A DNA stretch of 24,352 bases from JAMIFN01 sp964608575 (GCA_964608575.1 CAZSPW010000013.1:1-24352); one strand, 5' to 3'; positions 1 to 8,085 are shown, counted from the stretch's first letter. Notes: a model not told the origin generated them from the letters alone. Numbers and translations are program-made.

Positions 1-21
1 AAATAGCTAAAAAGTTTCTTT

Positions 22-2334
22 TTAGCGTTTACGCCGTTGGCTCGCCATGCCTACTTTGCCTGCTTTCCCTGCTGAGGTTTTGCCCGTTGCAGCGTTGCCG
101 CCGCTGGCTTTTTTGGCGGCGCGGCGCAGCGATGGCAGGGCTAAGGTTTTGCTGCCTTTTTGCGCCGCCTGTGTGCGCGCTTGGCTGTTTTTCGCTTGCA
201 GCAGGGGGCTGTGATCGGCCTGCTGCAATTGTTTGTCTTTGCGGTAGGCCGCCAGTTCATCCACTAGTACAAAGTCAATTTTGCGCGCATCGGCATCCAC
301 GCGCACTACCTGGATTTGCACCTGCGTGCCTATACCGTAGCGCGTGCCTGTGCGTTCGCCGCGCAGCTCTTGCCGCGCTTCGTCAAAGCGGAAGTATTCG
401 CCACCCAGCTCAGTAATGTGGATCAAGCCCTCGACATAAACCTGATCGAGCGTAACGAATAGGCCAAAGCTGGTGACAGCGGTGACTTTGCCTGAGAACT
501 CCTCGCCCAAGAATTGCTTCATGTATTGGCATTTGAGCCAAGCTTGCACATCGCGGCTGGCTTCGTCAGCGCGGCGTTCGTTGGCGCTGCAGTGCAGGCC
601 TGCGGCTTCCCAGTCCTGCAATTCGGCGCGGCCTTTTTTGGCGCGGCCTTTGGCTTTGGCACCAGGCGCGGCAATGCGCCCCAAGCGCTGTTGGCGTGCA
701 GCCAGGCGCTTGCCCATTTGTTCGTGCGCGTCGCCAGGCTCAGGCAATTCGGGCAGGTGGTAAGGCCGGCCTTGCAAAATGGCTTTGATGACGCGGTGCG
801 TCAATAAATCGGGGTAGCGGCGGATGGGGCTGGTGAAGTGGGTGTAAGCCTCGTAAGCCAGACCGAAATGCCCGTCGTTGATGGGCGAATAAATCGCCTG
901 ACTCATAGAGCGCAGCAGCATGGTGTGTACTTGCTCGTGATCCGGGCGTTCATGCGTGGCGGCGCTGATGGCTTGAAATTCCTCAGGGCGTGGTTCGTCA
1001 CTGACGCTCAGACCCAAACCTAAAGCGCGCAGGTATTGGCGCAGCAGCTCGACTTTTTCTGGCGTGGGGCCGTCGTGTACGCGGTAGAGGCCTAGTTGTT
1101 TGTGCTCGGCGATAAATTCAGCCGCGCAGACATTGGCTGCCAGCATGGCTTCTTCAATCAGGCGGTGTGCATCGTTGCGGGTGCGTGGCAGGATTTCTTC
1201 GATACGACCGTCGTCATCGGTGATGATTTGGGTTTCTACCGTGTCCAGATCGACTGCGCCGCGTTGTTGCCGCGCTTGCAAGAGGGCGCGGAAGACATCG
1301 TGCAAATTCAGCAAATCGGCAACCCGTTCGCCCAGCGCCGCCGCTTCTGGCCCTTTGGTATTGGTCAGTGCTGCTGCAACTTGGGTGTAGGTCAGGCGCG
1401 CATGGCTGAACATGACTGCAGGGTAGAACTGGTAGGCCTGGATTTGCCCCTTGGCATCAATCAGCATATCGGCCACCATGCACAGGCGTTCGACCTGGGG
1501 GTTGAGCGAGCACAGGCCGTTAGAGAGCTTTTCCGGCAGCATAGGGATGACGCGGCGCGGAAAGTAAACGCTGGTGGCGCGTTCATAGGCATCGCGGTCG
1601 ATGGCGTCACCGGTTTGCACATAGTGGCTGACATCGGCAATAGCGACCAGCAAGCGCCAGCCTTTGCTGCGCCCGACTTTAGCTGGCTCGCAGTACACCG
1701 CATCGTCAAAATCGCGCGCGTCTTCGCCATCTATCGTCACCAGCGGGATGTCGGTTAAATCTACACGGCCTTTTTTCTCGCTGGCTAATACGCTGCTGGG
1801 CAGGGCTTGAGCCTGGGCCTGGCATTCGGGGCTGAAAATATGCGGCACACCGTATTTGCGCACAGCGATTTCAATTTCCATGCCGCTGTCATCAGGCATG
1901 CCCAGCACTTCGGTGATGCGGCCCACGGGTTGGCCGTACAAGCTAGGCGCTTCGGTCAGCTCGACTACTACCACTTGGCCGATTTTGGCATCGAGTAAAC
2001 CTGCTTTGGGGATGAGTACATCTTGGCCATAGCGCTTGTCTTCCGGCGCGACGATATAGCTGCCTGACTCTTGCAGTAAGCGGCCGATGATGGGTTGGGG
2101 CGAACGCGCCACAATATCAATGACGCGCCCTTCTGGGCGGCCGCGTTTATCAGTGCGCACTACGCGCACGCGTACGGTATCGCGGTGTAAGACCGCGCGC
2201 ATCTCGTTCGGTGGCAAAAAGATGCTTTGCCCGTCGTCGGTGCTGACAAAGCCGTGACCGTCACGATGGCCTGCAACTTGGCCGATATATTCTTGCAAAA
2301 GCTTGCCGCTAGGGGTTGGTTTTTTTTCTGGCAT
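22..2334 (-). CDS. rnr: Ribonuclease R, 3'-5' exoribonuclease
   Basis: RNase R is an RNB-family hydrolase that degrades structured RNA and takes part in mRNA, tmRNA-linked and rRNA quality control in the cytoplasm. The 770-residue product has a cold-shock-like start (GQVAGHRDGHGFV, residues 18-30), a second OB region, the RNB catalytic core with the acidic cluster IDGEDARDFDD at 201-211, and an S1 RNA-binding domain at roughly 630-710. A Lys/Ala-rich basic tail follows, as is usual for RNase R. E. coli RNase R is 813 residues and has an N-terminal helix-turn-helix region of about 80 residues; this one begins almost directly at the first cold-shock domain. No room for a longer start exists, because the divergent tRNA-Leu promoter lies just upstream. 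The stop codon lies inside an A/T-rich inverted repeat (6-14 with 18-26) that could be part of a terminator. Confidence 0.96.
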   Translation of the reverse strand: MPEKKPTPSGKLLQEYIGQVAGHRDGHGFVSTDDGQSIFLPPNEMRAVLHRDTVRVRVVRTDKRGRPEGRVIDIVARSPQPIIGRLLQESGSYIVAPEDKRYGQDVLIPKAGLLDAKIGQVVVVELTEAPSLYGQPVGRITEVLGMPDDSGMEIEIAVRKYGVPHIFSPECQAQAQALPSSVLASEKKGRVDLTDIPLVTIDGEDARDFDDAVYCEPAKVGRSKGWRLLVAIADVSHYVQTGDAIDRDAYERATSVYFPRRVIPMLPEKLSNGLCSLNPQVERLCMVADMLIDAKGQIQAYQFYPAVMFSHARLTYTQVAAALTNTKGPEAAALGERVADLLNLHDVFRALLQARQQRGAVDLDTVETQIITDDDGRIEEILPRTRNDAHRLIEEAMLAANVCAAEFIAEHKQLGLYRVHDGPTPEKVELLRQYLRALGLGLSVSDEPRPEEFQAISAATHERPDHEQVHTMLLRSMSQAIYSPINDGHFGLAYEAYTHFTSPIRRYPDLLTHRVIKAILQGRPYHLPELPEPGDAHEQMGKRLAARQQRLGRIAAPGAKAKGRAKKGRAELQDWEAAGLHCSANERRADEASRDVQAWLKCQYMKQFLGEEFSGKVTAVTSFGLFVTLDQVYVEGLIHITELGGEYFRFDEARQELRGERTGTRYGIGTQVQIQVVRVDADARKIDFVLVDELAAYRKDKQLQQADHSPLLQAKNSQARTQAAQKGSKTLALPSLRRAAKKASGGNAATGKTSAGKAGKVGMASQRRKR

Positions 2335-2348
2335 TATTTTTCTTGGTA

Positions 2349-2354
2349 TATAAT
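2349..2354 (+). promoter_or_regulatory. -10 box for tRNA-Leu
   Basis: A perfect TATAAT lies 18 bases before the mature tRNA 5' end, so transcription would start near 2361. No good -35 box is visible 16-18 bases upstream. The position between divergent rnr and tRNA-Leu means the same A/T-rich block may also serve rnr on the other strand. Confidence 0.6.
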
Positions 2355-2372
2355 TTCGCTCTTATCTGAAAA

Positions 2373-2457
<85 letters not shown>

Positions 2458-2478
2458 AACAAGCATACAGCAAAAAAC

Positions 2479-2505
2479 AAAAGGCCTCCTCGCAGAGGCC
2501 TTTTT
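2479..2505 (+). terminator. Rho-independent terminator after tRNA-Leu, also facing rph
   Basis: The stem GGCCTC (2483-2488) pairs with GAGGCC (2495-2500) around the loop CTCGCA, with an A-run before and a T-run after. The A/T flanks allow it to act in both directions, for tRNA-Leu on plus and rph on minus. Confidence 0.88.
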
Positions 2506-2573
2506 ATTGATGGTGGATAAATTTGCATGCCTTTGCGCCGGTTTGCGCGCAAATAGCTTGCTGTTTGTTGGCA

Positions 2574-3308
2574 TTACGCCGCTTGCGCCAGCGCCGCTTT
2601 TTGCGCGGCAACTAGCTCGGTGATGCCTGCACTGGCTAAATCCAGTAAGGCATTGCTTTGTTCGCGGCTAAAGGCCTGCCCCTCGGCGGTGCCTTGAATC
2701 TCTACAAAACAGCCACTCTCGGTCATGACCACATTCATGTCCGTTTCGCAGCTTGAATCTTCCTCATAGTCCAAATCCAAAAGTGGGGTATGGCCCGCAA
2801 TGCCTACAGAGACGGCCGCTAGATGTTCGCGGATGGGGTTGGCTGTGATTTTTCCTTCGGCCAGCAATTGGGCTACGGCGTCATGGGCAGCAACAAAAGC
2901 GCCTGTGATGCTGGCGGTGCGTGTGCCGCCATCGGCTTGCAGTACATCGCAATCGAGGGTGATGGTGCGTTCGCCCAACTTCTGCAGATCAAATACGGCG
3001 CGCAGGCTGCGGCCGATCAGGCGTTGGATTTCTTGTGTGCGTCCGCTTTGCTTGCCTTTGGCGGCTTCGCGGCTCATGCGTTCGTGGGTAGAGCGCGGCA
3101 GCATGCCGTATTCGGCCGTGACCCAGCCTTCGCCCGAGCCTTTTTTATGTGGCGGTACGCGCTCTTCCACACTGGCGGTGCACAGCACTTTGGTATTGCC
3201 GCAGGCTATCAATACCGAGCCTTCGGCGTGTATGGTGTAGTGGCGCGTGATGCTTACTGGGCGCAGTTGATCGGCTAAGCGGCCATGGCCGCGAGTGGTG
3301 GTGTTCAT
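2574..3308 (-). CDS. rph: Ribonuclease PH, tRNA 3'-end phosphorolytic nuclease
   Basis: RNase PH trims tRNA 3' ends using phosphate and also degrades some structured RNA; it forms hexamers in the cytoplasm. The 244-residue product carries the family landmarks RPVSITRHYTIHAEGSVLI near the N-terminus, ERVPPHKKGSGEGWVTAEY, and GGTRTASITGA, which holds the phosphate-binding Arg. The full RNase PH length is 238-245 residues. I chose the ATG at 3306-3308 (MNTTTRGHGR) because homologs begin there. An in-frame extension of 12 codons to 3344 (MIYHPIFIERFC) is unlike the family. Upstream on the same strand lies the phosphatase stop at 3428, and the 119-bp gap contains repeat copy A in the opposite orientation. 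rph is the last gene of the run holB-kinase-phosphatase-rph. Confidence 0.96.
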   Translation of the reverse strand: MNTTTRGHGRLADQLRPVSITRHYTIHAEGSVLIACGNTKVLCTASVEERVPPHKKGSGEGWVTAEYGMLPRSTHERMSREAAKGKQSGRTQEIQRLIGRSLRAVFDLQKLGERTITLDCDVLQADGGTRTASITGAFVAAHDAVAQLLAEGKITANPIREHLAAVSVGIAGHTPLLDLDYEEDSSCETDMNVVMTESGCFVEIQGTAEGQAFSREQSNALLDLASAGITELVAAQKAALAQAA

Positions 3309-3376
3309 GCAAAATCTTTCAATGAAAATGGGGTGATAAATCACTTCTGATGGCAGTGATTTTGATATGAAAATAA

Positions 3377-3407
3377 GAGCTGCTCAGGCAGATTTGGCGG
3401 CCTAAAA
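3377..3407 (+). repeat. Dispersed intergenic repeat, copy A
   Basis: The 31-nt core is identical to copy B at 15132. It consists of GAGCTGCTCAGGCAG, a 7-nt spacer ATTTGGC, then GGCCTAAAA. CTGC (3380-3383) can pair with GCAG (3388-3391). An A-rich tail containing CGCTTAAAAAA follows to about 3427, ending at the stop codon of the phosphatase gene. Here the element is antisense to both flanking genes. Confidence 0.85.
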
Positions 3408-3427
3408 AGCAAAAAACGCTTAAAAAA

Positions 3428-4345
3428 TCAGTTTTTATTCTTGCGTTCAGCCGAGCGACGAATGGCTTCGTTGATTTCCGCAATCGAGCGCTCGATGGCA
3501 TCGTCGTCCAAGTCTTCTAAATGGCTTAAATCAGCATCCGTGGTGCCGCCTTGAATGGTGGTGGCAAACACCCCTTCGTCTATGGTTTCGGTGGAAATAT
3601 TGCCGCTGGAATTGCTGCGGTCTGGGCTTTCCCATTCGAGCGCAATGGCGGTGGTATTGTCGCAGCGTTCACCGCCTTTGTGCATGGCCAAATCCACCAG
3701 CTCAGGGATGGCGTCAGCCACTGGACGCAAGCCCAGTTTGAGTACGATGGTGTTGTCTTCTAAAGGACCCCAAAGGCCATCAGAGCAAAGCAAAATTTTG
3801 TCGCCTTGGCGCAGTGGCAATGGCTCAGAAACATCAAAAATCGGACGGGTGGGAGAGCCTAGACAAGTAAACAAGATGTTGCGGTTGAGCATATCGAGTT
3901 TGATGATGCCGGCGTTTTGCTGTTCGATGTAAGAGTGATCACGCGTGCGGGTGACGAGTTCGTGATTGCGTATTAAATAGGCGCGCGAATCACCACAGTG
4001 AGCAAAAATGGCTTTGCTGTCTTGCACCAAAACCGCCACGACGGTGGTGCGGGGCGTATCCAGCATGCCGCGTTTGGCAGCATGCGCCAAGACATGGCGG
4101 TGGGCACCCAAAATGGCCTCTTCCATGAATTGCTGCGGATCGACTACGCGGGGCTGGGCGCATTGCTGAAAATAGGTGGACATGCTCTCTAGAGCCAAGG
4201 CTGCGGCCACTTCACCATCGGGGTGGCCGCCCATGCCATCAGCCAGCAAAAAAAGACCCGATTCACGCGTGTAGCAGTAGCCCATGCGATCTTCGTTTTT
4301 CTCGCGTCCGCCGATGCGGCTGAGTTGGAATACAGAGAATTTCAT
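3428..4345 (-). CDS. PP2C-family Ser/Thr protein phosphatase
   Basis: PP2C (PPM) phosphatases remove phosphate from Ser/Thr using two metal ions. The 305-residue product shows the expected motifs in order: KNEDR (16-20), ADGMGGHPDGE (35-45) with metal-binding Asp36, HCGDSRAYL (116-124), CSDGLWG (187-193) with Asp189, and CDNTT (228-232). The catalytic domain ends near residue 240. A Ser/Thr-rich then acidic C-terminal tail (about 65 residues, containing HLEDLDDDAIERSIAEIN) has no motif I recognise and may be a regulatory or docking segment. No signal peptide or membrane segment is visible. Its ATG lies only 3 nt after the kinase stop codon, so the two are almost certainly co-translated and act as an antagonistic pair. 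Related kinase-phosphatase pairs occur near rph in other Burkholderiales, as I recall. Confidence 0.93.
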   Translation of the reverse strand: MKFSVFQLSRIGGREKNEDRMGYCYTRESGLFLLADGMGGHPDGEVAAALALESMSTYFQQCAQPRVVDPQQFMEEAILGAHRHVLAHAAKRGMLDTPRTTVVAVLVQDSKAIFAHCGDSRAYLIRNHELVTRTRDHSYIEQQNAGIIKLDMLNRNILFTCLGSPTRPIFDVSEPLPLRQGDKILLCSDGLWGPLEDNTIVLKLGLRPVADAIPELVDLAMHKGGERCDNTTAIALEWESPDRSNSSGNISTETIDEGVFATTIQGGTTDADLSHLEDLDDDAIERSIAEINEAIRRSAERKNKN

Positions 4346-4348
4346 GTT

Positions 4349-5338
4349 TTATTTCTTTCCACCCTCGCCCACCATGCCTTCAAATTGCATGCGGACTTTT
4401 TCACCTACGCTCATTTTGGTGTAACGACGCTCGGTTTCGCGCGCTAATTCTTTTTGCAAGGCAAAAACCGATTGTGGGCGGGCGTTCGCATCCAGCGCCA
4501 TGCACCATTCCACCACTTCGATCAGATTATCAGAATATGCGCCGCGCAAACGCGACATCGATAAACTTAAACGGTCTTTTTCCAGGCGCTGCGGCGCATC
4601 ATTGGGCGGGTAGCCTTGCATGCAGGCGTAAATGCAAGCACCGATAGCGTAAATATCTGTCCATGGGCCCATTTCGGCATCGCGCCTATACATCTCGGGT
4701 GCGGCAAAGCCGGGGGTGTACATGGGACGGATGAAGTTGCCTTCTTTGGAGATGACTTCGCGTGCCGCACCAAAGTCAATCAACACGGCCTTGTCGTCGT
4801 CAGTGATGAAAATATTCGCAGGTTTGATATCGAGGTGCAGCATTTTGTGCTGGTGCACGATGCGCAGGCCGCGCAGGATTTCGTCAAACAAGCTACGGAT
4901 GGTGGATTCGCGGAAGATTTTGGGTTTCTTTAAATCGCGGGCGGTGACGATATAGTCTTGTAGGGTAGCCCCTTCCAAGTAATTCATCACCATATAAACG
5001 GTTTCGTTTTCACGGAAGAAGTTCAATACGCTGACCACCGATGCGTGCGCGATTTGCGCCAAGGCGCGGCCCTCTTCAAAAAAGCTTTTCAGTCCCAGGC
5101 GGTAGAGCGAGAGCTTGTCGGGTTGCACTTGCGGGATCATTTCACCGGGGCCGCGTGTGGCCAGGGATGCCGGCAGGTATTCTTTCAGCGCAACTTGTTG
5201 CCCTTCTGAATCGACGGCTAAATAGACCAAACCAAAACCTCCAGCAGAGATTTTGCGAACAACGCGATAGCCGCCCACCACGGTATCGGGCGGTAGCGCG
5301 GCTGGCTTGGCTTTGGCGACATTGCTGTTGCTAGACAT
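4349..5338 (-). CDS. Hanks-type Ser/Thr protein kinase, soluble
   Basis: This is a eukaryotic-like protein kinase of 329 residues. Visible motifs are the glycine loop SAGGFGLVY (31-39), the ATP-anchoring lysine in VALKEY (Lys52), the catalytic loop HLDIKPAN (168-175; Asp170), the metal-binding DFG (188-190) and the activation-segment end GFAAPE (210-215). The residue before the catalytic Asp is Leu rather than Arg, so it is a non-RD kinase. There is no PASTA, FHA or membrane segment: the protein ends about 40 residues after the kinase domain. I chose the ATG at 5336-5338 (MSSNSNVAKAK); a longer reading to 5449 would add 37 residues with no family resemblance. Its substrate cannot be read from the sequence. 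No type VI secretion genes are nearby, so a T6SS role is not supported. Confidence 0.92.
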   Translation of the reverse strand: MSSNSNVAKAKPAALPPDTVVGGYRVVRKISAGGFGLVYLAVDSEGQQVALKEYLPASLATRGPGEMIPQVQPDKLSLYRLGLKSFFEEGRALAQIAHASVVSVLNFFRENETVYMVMNYLEGATLQDYIVTARDLKKPKIFRESTIRSLFDEILRGLRIVHQHKMLHLDIKPANIFITDDDKAVLIDFGAAREVISKEGNFIRPMYTPGFAAPEMYRRDAEMGPWTDIYAIGACIYACMQGYPPNDAPQRLEKDRLSLSMSRLRGAYSDNLIEVVEWCMALDANARPQSVFALQKELARETERRYTKMSVGEKVRMQFEGMVGEGGKK

Positions 5339-5436
5339 AGGGCGTGAACAATCAAAAGGGGCGGATGCAAAGCCCTGAGTGTATAGGGGTGGGCTGCACT
5401 TACGGCCTCGGTGGGGTGGGCTTTTGTGCAAGCAGC

Positions 5437-5460
5437 CTGTGGAAGCCACAGATACTGTGG
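5437..5460 (-). promoter_or_regulatory. Three-part alternating hairpin in the holB-kinase gap
   Basis: Read on the plus strand, CTGTGG (5437-5442), CCACAG (5446-5451) and CTGTGG (5455-5460) are separated by 3 nt each. The middle segment can pair perfectly with either outer one, giving two mutually exclusive 6-bp hairpins. It lies just after the holB stop codon and about 100 nt before the kinase start. Function is inferred only; no T-run follows, so it is not a standard terminator. Confidence 0.4.
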
Positions 5461-5465
5461 CAAGT

Positions 5466-6482
5466 TTACCGCAGGCTTTTTGCTGGGCGCTGCCATAGGG
5501 CGGCAGTCTGCGCGACCATGTTTTCTAGCAATAAATCGGTTTTATACGGGTGTTCTATGCTGCGCGCCCAAGCCGTGAGTTGCTGCCCCCAGCGCAGCAG
5601 AGCTTGCGCACTGGGTGGGCGTGGTAAATCCTGGCTTTGAAAATAGCGTGGCGCGGCGTGTACTTTCATGGCCCACAAATCATGTGCCAGCTTGCTTAGG
5701 GTATCCATCGCTTCGCGTGGGCTGCAATCGGCCAGTGCCGCAACTTGGCCCTGTGCCAGCGCACGCGGCAGCGTGGTCCAGCGGTTCGCTAAAGGGCTGT
5801 TGAGCCAGGCGCTAGCGTCTAAGGCGCGCCCACCTGTGGCTTGCAAAGCAGTTTGCAACTGCGCTACTGGGGTGTTGGGCAGCTGCGTTTGCAGCCAGGC
5901 TAAAGCTGCCTCTGGTTTTGGCCAAGGCATAGCAAAGCCCAAGCAGCGGCTACGGATGGTGGGCAGCAGGCGGTGGGCGTTTTCACTTATCAAGATGATG
6001 CGCACTTGCCCTAGCGGCTCTTCCAGGGTTTTTAAAAAAGCATTGGCCGCTTCCACCGTCATGGCTTCGGCCGGGTAGGCCAGCACCACTTGCCCACGGG
6101 CGCGGGCGCTGGTTTGCTGCAGCTTCTCTACCGTCTCGCGTACCGCATCTATGCTGATGATTTTGCTGGGTTTGCGTTTTTTCTCATCCAGCTCTTTTTG
6201 CCGTTTTTCGTCCAGCGGCAGACCCCAGTCCAGCAGCAGGGTTTCAGGCAGCAGGTAATAGCAATCGGGGTGGCTGTGGCTGGCCAGCAGTTGGCATGCT
6301 GTGCATTGCCCGCAGGCTTGCCCGTGGGCGCTGGGGGTTTCGCATAACGCTGCGGCTGCTAAGGCTTGCCCTAGCTGCCATTGCCCCAAACCGCTGGCAC
6401 CGTGCAGCAGCAGAGCGTGGCTGCGCGCAGCTTGCAGGGTGTGCAAACTGGGGCTGAGCCATGAGGGCAGGGCAGTGAGCAT
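5466..6482 (-). CDS. holB: DNA polymerase III delta' subunit (clamp loader)
   Basis: Delta' is the non-ATPase stator of the clamp-loader complex that places the beta clamp on DNA. The 338-residue product has a P-loop-like GASGLGQWQLGQ (29-40), lacking the normal GKT/S ending as expected for delta'. It also has a four-cysteine zinc module with spacing CxxCxxC...C (CGQCTACQLLASHSHPDC), the KTLEEP motif of AAA+ clamp loaders and the SRC sensor motif in RSRCLGF. Length fits the family (about 330). The repeat element copy E runs directly into its ATG; no clear Shine-Dalgarno sequence precedes the start. The neighbours are not the common tmk/tatD partners: livF lies upstream and the kinase downstream on the same strand. 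Confidence 0.94.
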   Translation of the reverse strand: MLTALPSWLSPSLHTLQAARSHALLLHGASGLGQWQLGQALAAAALCETPSAHGQACGQCTACQLLASHSHPDCYYLLPETLLLDWGLPLDEKRQKELDEKKRKPSKIISIDAVRETVEKLQQTSARARGQVVLAYPAEAMTVEAANAFLKTLEEPLGQVRIILISENAHRLLPTIRSRCLGFAMPWPKPEAALAWLQTQLPNTPVAQLQTALQATGGRALDASAWLNSPLANRWTTLPRALAQGQVAALADCSPREAMDTLSKLAHDLWAMKVHAAPRYFQSQDLPRPPSAQALLRWGQQLTAWARSIEHPYKTDLLLENMVAQTAALWQRPAKSLR

Positions 6483-6504
6483 GGTTTTAATAGTGTTTTC
6501 GGTG

Positions 6505-6535
6505 TTTTAGGCCGCAGAATCTGCCTGGGCAGCTA
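6505..6535 (-). repeat. Dispersed intergenic repeat, copy E
   Basis: On the minus strand it reads TAGCTGCCCAGGCAG, the 7-nt spacer ATTCTGC, then GGCCTAAAA, four differences from copy A in 31 positions. CTGCC and GGCAG are inverted around CA. An A-rich tail with CTATTAAAA continues into the holB ATG at 6480-6482. It sits between livF and holB in the direction of transcription. Confidence 0.8.
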
Positions 6536-6565
6536 TTGAATAAATAGTGATGAAAGCGCACCGAT

Positions 6566-7279
6566 TCAAGCGCCCAAATAGGCTTGTTGCACTTTAGGGT
6601 CAGCTAGCAGGTCTTGTGCTTTGCCGCTCATGGTAATCCAACCTGAATCCATGACATAAGCGCGGTGCGCCGCTTGCAGGGCGCGGGCAGCGTTTTGTTC
6701 CACCAGCAGCATGGTCATACCTTGGGCAGAGACAGCGCGCACGACTTCAAAAATCTTGCTCACCATGATGGGCGATAAACCCATGGATGGCTCGTCCAGC
6801 AGCAGCACTTTGGGCTTGGCCATCAGGGCACGCGCCATGGCCAGCATTTGTTGCTCGCCGCCGCTCATGGTGCCAGCCAGTTGGTCTTTGCGCTCTTTTA
6901 AGCGCGGAAATAGAGCGAACATGGCTTCGATATCAGCGGCAATGCCGCCTTTGTCGCTACGGGTGTAAGCGCCCATCAGCAGGTTTTCGCTAATACTCAT
7001 GCGGGTAAATATTCCGCGCCCTTCAGGCACCATCACCAAGCCTTCGGCGACCAAATCCCAAGCACCGCGTCCCGCAATGCTGCGTCCCAGATATTCAATC
7101 TGCCCCGTAAAAGGCAGACCGCCGGTGATGGCTTTCATGGTGGTGGTTTTGCCAGCGCCATTGGCGCCAACTAAAGTGACCAATTCGCCATCAAAGACTT
7201 GGATGTCCACGCCTTTGACAGCTTGAATGCCACCATAAGCTACTTGCAGCCCAGCAATATTGAGTAATGGTGCGCTCAT
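6566..7279 (-). CDS. livF: Branched-chain amino-acid ABC transporter ATPase LivF
   Basis: LivF is one of the two ATPases that power high-affinity Leu/Ile/Val uptake on the inner face of the membrane. The 237-residue product has Walker A GANGAGKTT (38-46), the ABC signature SGGEQQ, and Walker B VLLLDEPSMGLSP. The start GGIQAVKGVDIQV and the ending ...LADPKVQQAYLGA are typical of LivF. Its ATG overlaps the livG stop by 4 bases (ATGA at 7276-7279), so translation is coupled. It is the last gene of livHMGF. Solute specificity could extend to amides or urea-like compounds, since HAAT-family transporters vary, but nothing here indicates that. Confidence 0.94.
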   Translation of the reverse strand: MSAPLLNIAGLQVAYGGIQAVKGVDIQVFDGELVTLVGANGAGKTTTMKAITGGLPFTGQIEYLGRSIAGRGAWDLVAEGLVMVPEGRGIFTRMSISENLLMGAYTRSDKGGIAADIEAMFALFPRLKERKDQLAGTMSGGEQQMLAMARALMAKPKVLLLDEPSMGLSPIMVSKIFEVVRAVSAQGMTMLLVEQNAARALQAAHRAYVMDSGWITMSGKAQDLLADPKVQQAYLGA

Positions 7280-8067
7280 GCGGACAATCCCCCTTGTGTG
7301 TGTTCCTCACCCAGATAGGCGGCGATGACTTTTTCGTTTTTCTGCACCTCAGCGGGCGTGCCTTCGGCTATGACTTTGCCGTAATCGAGTACGGTGAGCC
7401 GATCACACAAACCCATGACCAGCTTCACATCGTGCTCAATCAGCAAGACGGTGGCACCATCCTTGCGGATTTTGTCGATCAGCTGGCGTAGCACCATCTT
7501 TTCTGCGCCATTCATGCCCGCTGCGGGTTCATCTAAAGCGATAAGCTGGGGCTCAGTCGCCAGCGCGCGCGCAATTTCCAAGCGGCGTTGGTCGCCGTAA
7601 CTCAGGGTGCGTGCGCGTAAATTGGCTAGATGCCCTATGCCTACATAGTCCAGCAGCTCTTGCGCTTTGGCGCCAATAGCAGCCTCTTCACGCAAAAAGC
7701 TTTTGCTGCGCAGCATGGCGCCCAGTACGCCCGAAGACGAACGCGTGTGCCGCCCGACCATGACATTCTCCAGCGCCGTCATATCGGCAAACAGGCGGAT
7801 GTTTTGAAAGGTGCGCGCAATGCCAGCGCGGGCGACTTGGTGCACGGCTTGCGGCTTATAAGGCTTGCCTGCCAGTACAAATTGGCCGCTATCGGGCGTG
7901 TACAGGCCGGTAATGACATTGAAAAAAGTGGTTTTGCCTGCACCATTGGGGCCGATCAAACCATAGACCTCACCACGATGAATATGCATATGCACATCAC
8001 TTAGCGCCTGCAGGCCGCCAAAGCGTTTAGACGCGCCTTGTATCTGTAAAACGGTGTCTGTTGTCAT
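7276..8067 (-). CDS. livG: Branched-chain amino-acid ABC transporter ATPase LivG
   Basis: This is the second ATPase of the Liv transporter, 263 residues. It contains Walker A GPNGAGKTTFFN, the LivG-typical GLYTPDSG and RTFQNIRLF segments, the signature LSYGDQRR, Walker B LIALDEPAAGMN and the H-loop LLIEHDVKLVMGL. I chose the ATG at 8065-8067 (MTTDTVLQIQG), because a GGAG lies 8 nt upstream. The GTG three codons earlier (8076) would directly abut that GGAG and is unlikely. Its stop overlaps the livF ATG. It starts 18 nt after the livM stop. Confidence 0.94.
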   Translation of the reverse strand: MTTDTVLQIQGASKRFGGLQALSDVHMHIHRGEVYGLIGPNGAGKTTFFNVITGLYTPDSGQFVLAGKPYKPQAVHQVARAGIARTFQNIRLFADMTALENVMVGRHTRSSSGVLGAMLRSKSFLREEAAIGAKAQELLDYVGIGHLANLRARTLSYGDQRRLEIARALATEPQLIALDEPAAGMNGAEKMVLRQLIDKIRKDGATVLLIEHDVKLVMGLCDRLTVLDYGKVIAEGTPAEVQKNEKVIAAYLGEEHTQGGLSA

Positions 8068-8085
8068 TTTTTGCACTCCGCCGTT

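Noticed and set aside
1..27. AAATAGCT at the window edge and 15234 AATAGCTGC as further repeat copies.
   Set aside because: Only the left few bases match; the GGCAG arm and GGCC box are absent. The left-edge case is better read as an inverted repeat at the rnr stop.
1096..1758. Long open frame of 220 codons on the plus strand within rnr.
   Set aside because: Antisense to the well-supported RNase R, no recognisable family, and explained by high GC codon bias.
4349..5449. Longer kinase start at 5449.
   Set aside because: The added 37 residues have no kinase-family resemblance and would cover the hairpin region; MSSNSN at 5338 fits better.
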